Source of the DNA: Clostridia bacterium
GTDB lineage: Bacteria; Bacillota; Clostridia; Christensenellales; Aristaeellaceae
Direction: 5' to 3'
Assembly: GCA_017532155.1 (NCBI GenBank)
Contig: JAFXJP010000007.1
Coordinates: 1-64,000, forward strand
DNA: 64,000 bases
The position numbers and the translations under genes were made by a program. Numbering within the stretch: position 1 is the first letter of the stretch; every line of letters begins with the position of its first letter. Under the pieces are notes generated by a model. It had not been told where the DNA came from, ran no database searches, and saw nothing but the letters and a program-made list of their open reading frames with translations. Shown in pieces: positions 16,075 through 25,234 of the stretch.

Positions 16075-17496
16075 TTAAATCTGTCTCGTCACCACAGTCG
16101 AGCGGTAAATCTGGCTGCCCTTGGTGTGCGGGCCGGCCAGCTGCTTTTCGCGCCATTTATCCTCAAATTCGCGCATCTTTTCGCTGGGCAAAAGCGCCGC
16201 CTTGCGGCCGAAGAAGCGCGCAGACCAGTTGCGGCATACCTTCGTCATGCCTTCTACCACGCTCTTGGGGCAGGCTTCCATGGCGTAAGCGCGCATCATC
16301 ACGCCCGTGCCCTGGCACAAGCGCTGCATGGGCGTAAAGTAATTCTGCAGCAGGAAGTGCGCATAGCTTACCAGACGCAGCGAGCCATAGCAGCGGTACT
16401 CGCGCTGATACTCATCGCCAACCGCCTCCACCGCCACGCAAAGGCCCTTCTTCACGGCGGTGATAATCGCATCGTTTTCGTTCTTTTTCGCAAAGCAAAT
16501 CGTGAAGGAATGCGGGAAATACCGGCTTCCCTTCAAGCCGTGCACATCGCTGGAGCCAACGGCCGGCAGCTTGAGACCTTCCGCGCGCAGATCGTTCCAC
16601 AGCGCTACCGAGCGGTTGATGCCCACCTGCCCCATGCCGCCGATCAGTTCGTACGCGTCGAACATGCCGCTCTTCATGAGGAGCTTGGCAAAATCGTCAT
16701 GCACGTTGTACACCTGCGAGCCCGTCGGCTGCCAGTAAGGATGCGGGAAAATGGCAATGCCGCCCGCCGCATGAATGTGCTCGGTCGCCCACATCACGCG
16801 CGCATAGCGTTCGCGGTACTGTTCGGGCACGGATTCGGGCACGCGGGCAAGGCATTCCTGCACCTGCGCCTCATAGCCCTCGCGGTCCTTGACATACTCC
16901 AGCGCCACGCTCTTTTTGCCGCCCACATGCACAACGTGCACCAGGCATCCGGGGGTGTGCACTTCCTCGCCCAGCACACGGGTGAAGCCCGTGTCAACGC
17001 CTTCGTACGTCTCATCAATCTCGCCGCCCGTCCAGTAGCGGTTGTGATCGGTCAGTGCAAAAAAATCATAGCCCTGCTCGCGGTAATGGCCTGCCAGCGC
17101 AGCGGGATCGCGCTTGCCGTCAGAGCGGTAGGAATGGCCGTGCAGATCGCCGCGCAGGGGCGTGAGCGCATACAGATCCTTCTCCAGCGCATAAACCTGC
17201 ATTTCCTCCAGCAGCTTTTCATCCTTGTACAGCTGAAGCTTATAAAGCATTTCTTCTTCAAAATTGAAATCAAACTGCAGCGCACCGTCCTGGCCCTTGA
17301 GCGTCAGGTGCGAATGGGTGACAGGCTCGCCGTAGTTATCCGTTTCGTCGCCGTTGACGGCCAGGATCTTGAGCTGGTATTCCGCATCAGTGAAGGGAAT
17401 GAACGCGCGCTCATCGGCGATAATGGTCATGTGCGATACTTTGCCGGCCGGCACGACCTGCGGACACACGGCAAAATTATGCGGGGTAGGAAGCAT
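16075..17496 (-). CDS. PHP domain metal-dependent phosphoesterase-like protein
   Basis: Protein of 473 residues. A roughly 110-residue N-terminal beta region is followed by a PHP domain starting at RGDLHGHSYRSDG (HxH metal ligands), then FFALTDHN (Asp-His), LGEEVH, IFPHPYW and VGSSDVHG, a nearly complete set of PHP metal-binding motifs. The C-terminal 130 residues are basic and unassigned. PHP proteins hydrolyse phosphodiesters or phosphoesters; the substrate here is unknown. I prefer ATG 17496 to ATG 17505, because GGAG ends 2 nt before 17505 but 10 nt before 17496. No partner gene shares its transcript; repeat copy A lies at its 3' end. Confidence 0.82.
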   Translation of the reverse strand: MLPTPHNFAVCPQVVPAGKVSHMTIIADERAFIPFTDAEYQLKILAVNGDETDNYGEPVTHSHLTLKGQDGALQFDFNFEEEMLYKLQLYKDEKLLEEMQVYALEKDLYALTPLRGDLHGHSYRSDGKRDPAALAGHYREQGYDFFALTDHNRYWTGGEIDETYEGVDTGFTRVLGEEVHTPGCLVHVVHVGGKKSVALEYVKDREGYEAQVQECLARVPESVPEQYRERYARVMWATEHIHAAGGIAIFPHPYWQPTGSQVYNVHDDFAKLLMKSGMFDAYELIGGMGQVGINRSVALWNDLRAEGLKLPAVGSSDVHGLKGSRYFPHSFTICFAKKNENDAIITAVKKGLCVAVEAVGDEYQREYRCYGSLRLVSYAHFLLQNYFTPMQRLCQGTGVMMRAYAMEACPKSVVEGMTKVCRNWSARFFGRKAALLPSEKMREFEDKWREKQLAGPHTKGSQIYRSTVVTRQI

Positions 17497-17534
17497 GATT
17501 TTCATTCTCCTTTCAATTTAAAAACGCAATAACA

Positions 17535-17568
17535 AAGCTGCCGCAAAGAAGCCTGCGGCAGCTTGTAT
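17535..17568 (-). terminator. Terminator of the DtxR-family gene
   Basis: An 11-bp perfect stem AAGCTGCCGCA/TGCGGCAGCTT with an 8-nt loop. The T-tract on the minus strand is short (TGTTATTG), so efficiency may be moderate. Confidence 0.7.
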
Positions 17569-17570
17569 TA

Positions 17571-17945
17571 TTATTTTTTGCTGAAGAACTCCACATGATT
17601 TTTAATGGCCTGGAAGGTTTCCTCACTCAGGTCATGCTCGATCTTGCAGGCGTCCTCGCGGGCCACATCTTCGCAGATGCCCAGGCGCACAAAGAACTGC
17701 GTGAGCAGGCGATGGCGCTCATACATGCTTTCGGCGATTCCCATGCCCTTGTCCGTCAGGGTAATCAGGCCTTCCTTGTCCATGGTGATATAGCCGTTTT
17801 CGCGCAGCCGCTTGGTGGCATAGCTGACGCTGGGCTTGGTGACACCAAGCTCCGCAGCAATATCAATGGAGCGGATGTAGCCGTGACGCTCCTGCATCAC
17901 CAGCATGGCTTCCAGATAATCTTCACTTGACTTACGGATTTTCAT
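17571..17945 (-). CDS. DtxR/MntR-family metal-dependent transcriptional regulator
   Basis: Cytosolic repressor of 124 residues. An N-terminal winged helix (SSEDYLEAM, AAELGVTKPSVSYATKRL, GYI) is followed by the helical dimerisation and metal-binding domain (ESMYERHRLLTQFF, GICEDVAREDACKIEHDLS). Its length, without a C-terminal SH3-like domain, matches MntR-type manganese sensors rather than DtxR/IdeR iron sensors; the actual metal is inferred. The E-H...C...E-H ligand pattern is intact. The promoter at 17970-17998 and a strong AGGAGG site are visible. No metal transporter gene is adjacent, so its targets must be elsewhere. Confidence 0.9.
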   Translation of the reverse strand: MKIRKSSEDYLEAMLVMQERHGYIRSIDIAAELGVTKPSVSYATKRLRENGYITMDKEGLITLTDKGMGIAESMYERHRLLTQFFVRLGICEDVAREDACKIEHDLSEETFQAIKNHVEFFSKK

Positions 17946-17969
17946 AATCAGGATATTCCTCCTGCATAC

Positions 17970-17998
17970 AGGGTATCACATTTAGCAGAAAAAAGCAA
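17970..17998 (-). promoter_or_regulatory. Promoter of the DtxR-family gene
   Basis: TTGCTT, 17-nt spacer, TACCCT on the minus strand, just after the parC stop codon. Confidence 0.65.
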
Positions 17999-18010
17999 TT
18001 CTTTTACCAA

Positions 18011-20458
18011 TTACCACAAAATAATGTCCGTTACAACATCGTCCATCAGCGCGATGACGGCCATTTTGCCCTTATCGGAGAGGCTCTGGCAGGCGATGGA
18101 CTCGCTGTTCATGGGCGTGAGCATGCCGCCGGCCTGCTGGACGGTAAAGTCGTGCACGGCGCTGATCTTAACCGCTGCCGCCACATAGGTGCCGTTGCTG
18201 CCGTTCTTATTGAAGGGGAAGCACTTAACGCCCTTGCCGGCGCGGCCCTGGGGATCAAGCATGGCGCCCGGCACGCGCTTGGCATAGCCGCAATCGCTGA
18301 AAATGACCAGCTGATCGCTGTTTTGCAGCGTGCAGCCGAGGATCACCTGATCGTCTGAAGCCAGATTGATGCCCTTTACGCCGCCCGAAGCGCGGCCCTG
18401 GGCGGGAACGGTATCCAGCGGGAAGCGAATGCTCATGCCGCTTCGGCTGATCATGACCGCGTCCGCGCCCTTCTGCGCGGCAGCAACAGCGATCACCTCA
18501 TCGCCGTCCTTCATCGTCAGTGCGGCAATGCGCTGGCGGCGCACATTGTATTCCTGTGCGGCAGTGCGCTTGATCATGCCGTTTTTCGTCATGAAGATGA
18601 AGTCGTCCATATTGTCAAAGCCGTGCGGCGCAACGGAGAGCATCTGCACGCACTTTTCGCCCTTTTCAAAGCCCTGCAGAATGCCGGTGAACGCCGTGCC
18701 GCGCTCCTTGACACGCAGGCTTTCGGCAATTGCACCCACATTCAGCGTGTAGCATGCGCCGCGGTCGGTGAAGATCAGCAGCGTGTGGTCTGTCTGCGTG
18801 CGCAAGAGGAACTTGGGCATATCGCTTTCCTGCGTGGAGACGTCGATCTTTTCATAGAGCTTGGGCGTCATGCGGCGCAGCTGGCCGCCGCGGGTGTAGA
18901 GCACCACCGCGTCTTCCGGCACAGGCAGATCGTCCTGATCCTCCTTGAGCAATTCCTCCGTCTTGTCGTCCTTGAGAATTTCGGTACGGCGGGCGTCGCG
19001 GAACTGTTCGCCGATTTCACCAAGCTCCTTCTTGATCACATTCAGCAGCTTGCGTTCGCTCTTGAGGATGCCCTCAAATTCGGCAATCTTCTTCTGTAGC
19101 TGTGCAAACTCCTCGCGCAGCGCGAGAATCTCCAGGCCTGTCAGGCGTTGCAGACGCAGATCGAGGATGGCCTGTGCCTGGATTTCGGTAAAGCCGAACT
19201 GCTCGCACAGCCTGGTTCTTGCTTCCTTGCCGTTTTTCGAGGCGCGGATGGTCTTGATCACTTCGTCCAGCACGTCCACCGCGCGGATGAGGCCCTCGAC
19301 AATGTGCGCGCGGGCCTTCGCCTGGTCCAGATCATACTGTGTACGGCGGGTAACGACGTTTTTCTGATGGTTGATGAAGTGATCCAGCAGCGCGATCAAA
19401 CCCAGCTGCATGGGCTTGCCATCGGCAATGGCCACGATATTCACGCCGTAGGTGACCTGCAGATCGCTGTATTTATAGAGCTTTGCCAGCACCTTCTGCG
19501 GATCAAAGTCGCGCTTGATCTCGATAACCGCGCGCAGACCTGTGCGGTCGGACTCGTCGCGGATATCGTGAATGCAGGAGAACATGGCCTTCTTTTCTTC
19601 GCTGAGCTTGAGGATGCGCTCGAGCATCAGGGCCTTGTTGATCTGATAGGGCACCTCGGTGATGCAGATCAGGCTGCGGCCGGCGGGGCCGGGCTCGATG
19701 TGCACCTTGGCGCGCAGCGTCAGTTTGCCGCGGCCCGTGCGGTAGGCATTTTCGATCTCCGGAGTATCCAGCAGCACGCCGCCGGTGGGGAAGTCAGGCG
19801 CAGGCAGCACCTTCATAAAATCGCGGAGCTCGGCCTTGGGATTGTCAATGCGCAGATTGACCGCCTCAATGACCTCATGCAGGTTATGCGGCGGAATGTT
19901 GGTGGCCAGGCCGACTGCGATGCCCGACGCGCCGTTGACCAAAAGATTGGGATAGCGGGCGGGCAGAATTTCAGGCTCTTTGAGAGTATCGTCAAAGTTC
20001 AGATGGAAAGGCACGGTATCCTTTTCGATATCGCGCAGCATCTGCAGCGCCAAGGGCGCCATACGCGCTTCGGTATAACGCATGGCTGCCGCGCCGTCGC
20101 CGTCGATGGAGCCGAAGTTGCCGTGGCCGTCCACCAATCTTTCGCGCATGGAAAAATCCTGCGCCATGCGCACCAGCGCATCGTACACAGACGAGTCGCC
20201 GTGCGGGTGATATTTACCCAGACAGTCACCCACGATACGCGCGCACTTGCGGTGCGGCTTATCGGGGGTGTTGTTGAGCTCCATCATGGTATAAAGAATG
20301 CGGCGCTGCACGGGCTTCATGCCGTCCTCCACGCGCGGGAGCGCGCGCTCGAGGATGACGTGCTCGGCGTAGGGCATCATGGACATGTGCATGACGTCCT
20401 CCAGCGGCATCTGAATGATATCAGGGGTAATCGGCGGCGGGGTCGGCTTCTTGGCCAT
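18011..20458 (-). CDS. parC: DNA topoisomerase IV (gyrase-like) subunit A
   Basis: DNA breakage-reunion subunit of a type IIA topoisomerase, 815 residues. The winged-helix/tower region holds the quinolone-resistance segment [19 protein letters not shown] (Ser89, Asp93) and the catalytic Tyr128 in [10 protein letters not shown] coiled coil and a C-terminal beta-pinwheel follow. The canonical GyrA box QRRGGKG is absent; the nearest match is GRASGGVKG. That argues for a decatenating topoisomerase IV-type enzyme rather than true gyrase, though clostridial paralogues blur this line. It lies 37 nt downstream of the B subunit with a strong AGGAGG site, so the pair is co-transcribed. Confidence 0.85.
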   Translation of the reverse strand: MAKKPTPPPITPDIIQMPLEDVMHMSMMPYAEHVILERALPRVEDGMKPVQRRILYTMMELNNTPDKPHRKCARIVGDCLGKYHPHGDSSVYDALVRMAQDFSMRERLVDGHGNFGSIDGDGAAAMRYTEARMAPLALQMLRDIEKDTVPFHLNFDDTLKEPEILPARYPNLLVNGASGIAVGLATNIPPHNLHEVIEAVNLRIDNPKAELRDFMKVLPAPDFPTGGVLLDTPEIENAYRTGRGKLTLRAKVHIEPGPAGRSLICITEVPYQINKALMLERILKLSEEKKAMFSCIHDIRDESDRTGLRAVIEIKRDFDPQKVLAKLYKYSDLQVTYGVNIVAIADGKPMQLGLIALLDHFINHQKNVVTRRTQYDLDQAKARAHIVEGLIRAVDVLDEVIKTIRASKNGKEARTRLCEQFGFTEIQAQAILDLRLQRLTGLEILALREEFAQLQKKIAEFEGILKSERKLLNVIKKELGEIGEQFRDARRTEILKDDKTEELLKEDQDDLPVPEDAVVLYTRGGQLRRMTPKLYEKIDVSTQESDMPKFLLRTQTDHTLLIFTDRGACYTLNVGAIAESLRVKERGTAFTGILQGFEKGEKCVQMLSVAPHGFDNMDDFIFMTKNGMIKRTAAQEYNVRRQRIAALTMKDGDEVIAVAAAQKGADAVMISRSGMSIRFPLDTVPAQGRASGGVKGINLASDDQVILGCTLQNSDQLVIFSDCGYAKRVPGAMLDPQGRAGKGVKCFPFNKNGSNGTYVAAAVKISAVHDFTVQQAGGMLTPMNSESIACQSLSDKGKMAVIALMDDVVTDIILW

Positions 20459-20495
20459 GTGTGTTTCCTCCTACTGGGAGTGATTCTATGTAAAC

Positions 20496-22502
20496 TTACT
20501 GTTTTTCGTCTTTCTCGGTCTTCGTCATTGCATGCTGTTCAAAGGAGTCTTCCTTATTGAACTCGGCGTGGCTGATGATGTATTCGCGGCGGGGATCCAC
20601 CTTATCGCCCATGAGGATGGTGATGATTTCATCCTCGCGTGCGGCGTCCTCCAGCGTCACGCGCATGAGCTTGCGGTTCTGGGGATCCATCGTCGTTTCC
20701 CACAGCTGCTCGGGATTCATTTCGCCCAGGCCCTTATAGCGCTGAATGGTGTAGTTTTTCTTGCCGGCGGTGAGCTTTTTCAGTTCCTTATCGTCGTAGG
20801 CGTATTCCTGCACACCGCCTGGGCGCTTGACCAGATACAGCGGCGGCATGCCGATATACACATGGCCCTGGGCCACCAGCTCGCGCATATAGCGGTAGAA
20901 GAAGGTGAGCAGGATTGCACGGATATGCGCGCCGTCCTGGTCGGCGTCGGAGAGGATGATCACCTTGTGATACTTGAGGGAGGACAGGTCAAAGTCCTCG
21001 TCGATATTGGTGCCCAGCGCCGTGATGATCGAGCGGAATTCGTCGTTGGCCAGCACCTGATCCAGGCGCTTCTTTTCGGCGTTGAGGGGCTTGCCGCGCA
21101 GCGGGAGAATGGCCTGGAAACGGCGGTCGCGGCCCTGCTTGGCGCTGCCGCCTGCGGAGTCGCCCTCTACGATGAACAGTTCGTTTTCCACAGCTTTGCG
21201 GCCCGTGCAGGCGGAGAGCTTGCCGACCAGCGGCGCGGCCTCCAGCGAGTTGCGCTGGCGGGCGACGTCGCGTGCCTTGCGGGCGGCCTCGCGCACTTTA
21301 GCGGACTTGATGGCCTTTTCCACGATCTTCTGTGCAAGCTCGGCGTTCTTGAGATCCTCCAGGAATTCGGCGAGACCCAGGCCCACCACATTTTCAACGG
21401 CGGGCTTCACTTCGCTGTTGCCCAATTTGCCCTTGGTCTGGCCCTCGAACTGAGGATTCTTGACCATGACGGTGACAACGGCCGTCAGGCCTTCGCGGAA
21501 GTCCTCGCCGGCGAGGTTGTTATCCTTCTCCTTGAGCGCGCCGATCTTGCGCGCGTAGTCGTTGAAGGCTTTGGTCATGGCGGTGCGGAAGCCCATTTCG
21601 TGCGTGCCGCCCTCGCCCGTGGGAATATTATTGACGTAGCTGAACACGGACTCCGTGTAGCCGTCGGTATACTGCATGGACACGTTGCAGATGACGTCGT
21701 CCTTCTTGCCTTCGATCATGATGGGCGCGTCATGCAGCGCGTTTTTGTTGGCGTTGAGATATTTTACATAGTCGCCGATGCCGCCGGCATAGCAAAATTC
21801 CATGTGCTGCTTTTCGGCGTCCTTGGCGCGCTCGTCGTGGAAGACGATTTTGAGGCCCTTGTTGAGGTAGGCCAATTCGCGCAGGCGGCGGGAAACGGTC
21901 TCGGAATTGAAGCGGCTGTCCTCGGTGAAGATGGTATCGTCGGGCAGGAAGCGCACGAGCGTGCCGCGCTTGCGGGTGTTGCCGATCTTTTCCAGACCAT
22001 TGACGATGCGACCGGCATGGTATTTCTTTTCCTTTTCGTCCCACACCGTTTCAAAGCGCATCTGGTAATGCGTCCAGTCGCGGAAGGAATCCACCGTCAG
22101 CCACTTGGAAAGCGCATTTACAACCGACGCGCCCACGCCATGCAGACCGCCGGAATAGGCATAGTTCTCGTTGCCGAACTTGCCGCCGGCATGCAAACGC
22201 GTGTAGATCAATTCCACGCCCGACACGTGCAATTGCGGATGCTCGTCCACCGGCACGCCGCGGCCGTTATCCCAGACAGAGGCCGAACCGTCCTTGTGCA
22301 GCGTCACCAAAACCTCCGTGGCGTAGCCGCCCAGCGCCTCGTCGATGGCGTTGTCGACAATCTCCCACAGAAGATGATGCAAGCCGCGCACACTGGTGGT
22401 GCCAATGTACATGCCCGGACGCATGCGTACGGCGTCCAGTCCCTCCAGCACCTGCAGTTTGCCGGCGTTATAAGACGAATCGGCAGTTTTAACCTGAGAC
22501 AT
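20496..22502 (-). CDS. parE: DNA topoisomerase IV (gyrase-like) subunit B
   Basis: ATPase subunit of the type IIA topoisomerase, 668 residues. GHKL ATPase domain: [27 protein letters not shown] and [22 protein letters not shown] domain: [17 protein letters not shown] and [19 protein letters not shown] [18 protein letters not shown]-terminal segment: [20 protein letters not shown]. The length is close to ParE/short GyrB, with no insertion. It is the first gene of the parE-parC operon, with a perfect consensus promoter at 22537-22565 and a GGAGGG site. Naming as ParE rather than GyrB rests on the partner lacking a GyrA box. Confidence 0.87.
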   Translation of the reverse strand: MSQVKTADSSYNAGKLQVLEGLDAVRMRPGMYIGTTSVRGLHHLLWEIVDNAIDEALGGYATEVLVTLHKDGSASVWDNGRGVPVDEHPQLHVSGVELIYTRLHAGGKFGNENYAYSGGLHGVGASVVNALSKWLTVDSFRDWTHYQMRFETVWDEKEKKYHAGRIVNGLEKIGNTRKRGTLVRFLPDDTIFTEDSRFNSETVSRRLRELAYLNKGLKIVFHDERAKDAEKQHMEFCYAGGIGDYVKYLNANKNALHDAPIMIEGKKDDVICNVSMQYTDGYTESVFSYVNNIPTGEGGTHEMGFRTAMTKAFNDYARKIGALKEKDNNLAGEDFREGLTAVVTVMVKNPQFEGQTKGKLGNSEVKPAVENVVGLGLAEFLEDLKNAELAQKIVEKAIKSAKVREAARKARDVARQRNSLEAAPLVGKLSACTGRKAVENELFIVEGDSAGGSAKQGRDRRFQAILPLRGKPLNAEKKRLDQVLANDEFRSIITALGTNIDEDFDLSSLKYHKVIILSDADQDGAHIRAILLTFFYRYMRELVAQGHVYIGMPPLYLVKRPGGVQEYAYDDKELKKLTAGKKNYTIQRYKGLGEMNPEQLWETTMDPQNRKLMRVTLEDAAREDEIITILMGDKVDPRREYIISHAEFNKEDSFEQHAMTKTEKDEKQ

Positions 22503-22536
22503 GAAAACCCTCCCGGTGGCAATAAATTAGCATTTT

Positions 22537-22565
22537 ATTATAGCACTTTTGATGCGTTCTGTCAA
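22537..22565 (-). promoter_or_regulatory. Perfect consensus promoter of parE-parC
   Basis: TTGACA, 17-nt spacer, TATAAT on the minus strand. It lies directly beside repeat copy B, which therefore ends just upstream of a promoter rather than inside a transcript leader. Confidence 0.9.
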
Positions 22566-22587
22566 AATGCGGTAGAAAAGGGACGAA

Positions 22588-22878
22588 AGGGAGACGGTAC
22601 TTTCTTGCGTCAAGAAAGTACCAAAGAACCAGTTAATTTGAAAGCTGGCGTACACACTCCCGCGGGCGCTATGCCGCAGCAGGCCGATGGCGCAGCCATC
22701 GCACCCGCGAAGCGGGTAGAAAAAGAGGCGTAAGACGAGGGGCGAGCTTGCTCGCACATTCGGTCTTTCGCCTCTTTTTCGTACAGCCTGCGTCAAACAT
22801 TCATGCACACAAAGACTGGTTTTCGGGAGAGCTCGAGAGGGGCTTTTGCTTAAAAAGCCGCCTCTCGATCATTCCCCC
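22588..22878 (-). repeat. Modular intergenic repeat, copy B (single unit)
   Basis: The shortest copy, about 290 bp, inverted relative to copy A. It has only one unit: the GGTACTTTCTTG-CGT-CAAGAAAGTACC palindrome at 22596-22622, the CGCAGCAGGCCGATGG and CCCGCGAAGCGGG hairpins, the AAAAAGAG...CTCTTTTTC hairpin with tip GCGAGCTTGCTCGC, and the boundary hairpin around GAGAGGGGCTTTT/AAAAGCCGCCTCTC. It lies between the rlmA 3' end and the parE promoter, the only copy not between convergent genes. Confidence 0.83.
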
Positions 22879-23700
22879 TCACTTCTTTTTCCCGACCAGC
22901 AGTTCCATATCAATCGTAATCTCCCTCACCCCGCTCAGGTCCAGCGCCTTCACATCCACGCGCTGCAGCATGGGCGTCATGCGCGCAAACGCGCGTGCCT
23001 CATCAGGCGTTACGGGCAGGGTGTAGGTCACGCGATCATGCTGCACGGGCCGCATATGCTCGGCAAAATAATCCTTCACGCGGCCGCTTTCGTAAGGGCC
23101 GGAGCGCAACTGCTCCTGTGCCAGCGCGCGCAGTTCTTTCAGATAGCTTTCACCGGGAATTGCTTTGATTACGCAGCCGTTTTTCTTCAAAACGCGCGTA
23201 AATTCGCTGTAATCGGCGGGCGTGAGCACATCCAGCACGCAATCGACACTGTGCGAAGGCAGGGGAATGCGCTTGAGATCGGCCACGATGAAGGTGACGT
23301 CCTCATAGCGCTGCGCGCCCAGCTGCACCGCCTCGCGGGAAATATCAAAGGCCACTTTCACGCTTTCGCGGTTCTTTAAAAGATTGCCGGCGTAATAGCC
23401 CTCGCCGCAGCCCGCGTCCAGCAAGACGATCTTTTCGGATTTCGCATGCTTTACGATCAATTCCTCCATGCGTTCGAGCAGCGGCGCATAAAAGCCGTGA
23501 TCAAACACCTCGCGGCGGTTGCGGAAAAGCTCCAGCGGATAAAACGCGCCCTTGCCGGGCAGGAGATTGACATACCCCTGGCGCGCGATGTCAAAGGTGT
23601 GGCTCTGCACGCAGCGCAGCGCCTGCTCGTCTGCCAGAAGCCGTTTCCCGCACACCGGACACAAAAGCCGGGCGCCGTTTAATTTTTCTGCGCGCGTCAT
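22879..23700 (-). CDS. rlmA: 23S rRNA (guanine-N1) methyltransferase RlmA-like
   Basis: SAM-dependent methyltransferase of 273 residues, expected to methylate N1 of a guanine in 23S rRNA helix 35 (G745 or G748 class). Seen: an N-terminal zinc finger (CPVCGKRL, then C and H in LRCVQSHTFDIA), the family signature GYVNLLPGKG, and a Rossmann SAM loop LLDAGCGEGYY near residue 95. Its start overlaps the MATE pump stop by 4 nt (ATGA), so translation is coupled. In some bacteria RlmA-type methylation alters macrolide or viomycin sensitivity, so pairing with a drug-efflux family is suggestive but not proof of a resistance role. Confidence 0.85.
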   Translation of the reverse strand: MTRAEKLNGARLLCPVCGKRLLADEQALRCVQSHTFDIARQGYVNLLPGKGAFYPLELFRNRREVFDHGFYAPLLERMEELIVKHAKSEKIVLLDAGCGEGYYAGNLLKNRESVKVAFDISREAVQLGAQRYEDVTFIVADLKRIPLPSHSVDCVLDVLTPADYSEFTRVLKKNGCVIKAIPGESYLKELRALAQEQLRSGPYESGRVKDYFAEHMRPVQHDRVTYTLPVTPDEARAFARMTPMLQRVDVKALDLSGVREITIDMELLVGKKK

Positions 23701-25055
23701 GCCGCCTCACACTCCTTCATCAAGCCCTGCTTTTGCCAGCGGTTTTCCAGATACAAATAGCGAATTGTCGTCAAAAGCCCCGCGCCCAGCCAGGCCGCAC
23801 ACGGCGCCAGGCACGCGCCGGTGTAGCCGATGATTCCGGGCAGCACCGCGCAAACGCCTACGCGGGCGATCAATTCCACCACGCCGCCCATCATGGGCGC
23901 GATTTTTTCGCCCAGCCCCTGCAGCATGCTGCGGAAAATGTGAATCGCCACCAGGAACAGGAAGAACATCGTTGTGATCCACAGATATTCCATCGCATAA
24001 TCGCGCACCTGCTGCGTCATTTCGCCTGCAAAGAAAAGGCCCATCAGTCGTTCGCCAATGCCCACATTGATAAACGCCGCTATCAGCGCGTACAGAACGC
24101 CCAGCGCCATCGCGCAGCGGCTGCCTATGCGGATGCGCCTGAAATTGCGCGCGCCGAGATTCTGACCGGCGTAGGTCGCCATTGTCGCGCCCAGTGCAAT
24201 GCTCGGCTGTTGGGCCAGGCTTTCCACCTTGCAGGCTACGGCATAGGCCGTTGCGCTTTCCGTGCCAAAGGAATTAAAGGAGCTTTGCAGCATCATCGAG
24301 CCAATGGCTGTGACGGAAAACTGCAGCCCCATCGGCACGCCAACCGACAGATGATCCTTCAGCATTTCGGCAGATACCTGCCCTTTTTCGCTGCCCGTGT
24401 GCAAAAGCGGACAGTGCTTAAGGCCATACAGCAGGCACAGCGCCGCCGACACCACCTGTGCAATGACCGTGGCTAGCGCTGCGCCCTCCACGCCCATGCG
24501 AAGGATGGCAATCATCACAACGTCCAATACAACATTTAAAAGCGCCGATACGATCAGGAAAATCAACGGCGTGCGGCTGTCGCCCAGCGCCCGCAGAATG
24601 GAAGAAATCATATTGTAGAAGATTGTGGAGAACATGCCGCCGCAAACGATCTGGATATAAAGCACGGCGTCGGGCAGCAGTTCATCGGGCGTTTTCATAA
24701 AGCGCAAAAGCGGGTGCAAAAACGGCACGGACAGCGCCGTCATCACAACGGACAATGCAATGGACAGAATCATGCACGCACGGATAGAGCGCCGCACCTG
24801 CCTGTGATCTCCCGTACCAAAGGCCTGCGCCGTGCGCACGGCAAAGCCGCTGGAGGTGCCCTGCACAAACCCCAGTATGAAAAACTGCACAGACCCCGTA
24901 GAGCCTACCGCCGCCATGGCGTTTTCGCCCAGATACCGGCCTACAATTACGGTATCCACCATGCCATACAACTGCTGAAATAAATTGCCCAGCAATATGG
25001 GCAGCGAAAACAAAAGCAATTGCTTAAACGGGTTGCCCCGTGTCAGATCACGCAC
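23697..25055 (-). CDS. MATE family efflux transporter
   Basis: Inner-membrane multidrug/toxin extrusion protein of 452 residues with about twelve hydrophobic helices in two related halves (FSLPILLGNLFQQLYGMVDTV; GVPMGLQFSVTAIGSMMLQS). Export is likely driven by Na+ or H+. I start at GTG 25055, 7 nt after AGGAGG; the longer ATG reading frame begins within the promoter. The substrate is unknown. First gene of a two-gene operon with rlmA, divergent from mfd. Confidence 0.88.
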   Translation of the reverse strand: MRDLTRGNPFKQLLLFSLPILLGNLFQQLYGMVDTVIVGRYLGENAMAAVGSTGSVQFFILGFVQGTSSGFAVRTAQAFGTGDHRQVRRSIRACMILSIALSVVMTALSVPFLHPLLRFMKTPDELLPDAVLYIQIVCGGMFSTIFYNMISSILRALGDSRTPLIFLIVSALLNVVLDVVMIAILRMGVEGAALATVIAQVVSAALCLLYGLKHCPLLHTGSEKGQVSAEMLKDHLSVGVPMGLQFSVTAIGSMMLQSSFNSFGTESATAYAVACKVESLAQQPSIALGATMATYAGQNLGARNFRRIRIGSRCAMALGVLYALIAAFINVGIGERLMGLFFAGEMTQQVRDYAMEYLWITTMFFLFLVAIHIFRSMLQGLGEKIAPMMGGVVELIARVGVCAVLPGIIGYTGACLAPCAAWLGAGLLTTIRYLYLENRWQKQGLMKECEAA

Positions 25056-25095
25056 TGCATAGCCTCCTTTGCATGGAAAGTGCAAATCACCGCAT

Positions 25096-25124
25096 ATTAT
25101 AAGGCGTAACCGGGTGCATATCAA
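25096..25124 (-). promoter_or_regulatory. Promoter of the MATE-rlmA operon
   Basis: TTGATA, 17-nt spacer, TATAAT on the minus strand. It lies only 12 nt from the -35 box of the divergent mfd promoter, so the two could compete. Confidence 0.85.
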
Positions 25125-25136
25125 TAGGAAATTTCA

Positions 25137-25165
25137 TTGACTTGCACGCCTTGTGCTGGTATACT
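25137..25165 (+). promoter_or_regulatory. Promoter of mfd
   Basis: TTGACT, 17-nt spacer, TATACT. The transcript starts near 25172, which excludes the longest possible mfd start at 25142. Confidence 0.85.
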
Positions 25166-25234
25166 TTCCTTACCTGCGCAGGGGTATCATTTTTCCTGGG
25201 CGGGCGTCTTTGCGTACAGGAAAGCGAGGAAAAC

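Noticed and set aside
18011..22502. The topoisomerase pair as true gyrase (gyrB-gyrA) near the origin
   Set aside because: Subunit A lacks the QRRGGKG box and no dnaA, dnaN or recF neighbours are present.
20532..22733. A 733-codon open frame opposite parE
   Set aside because: Same reason; it also crosses the parE promoter and repeat copy B.
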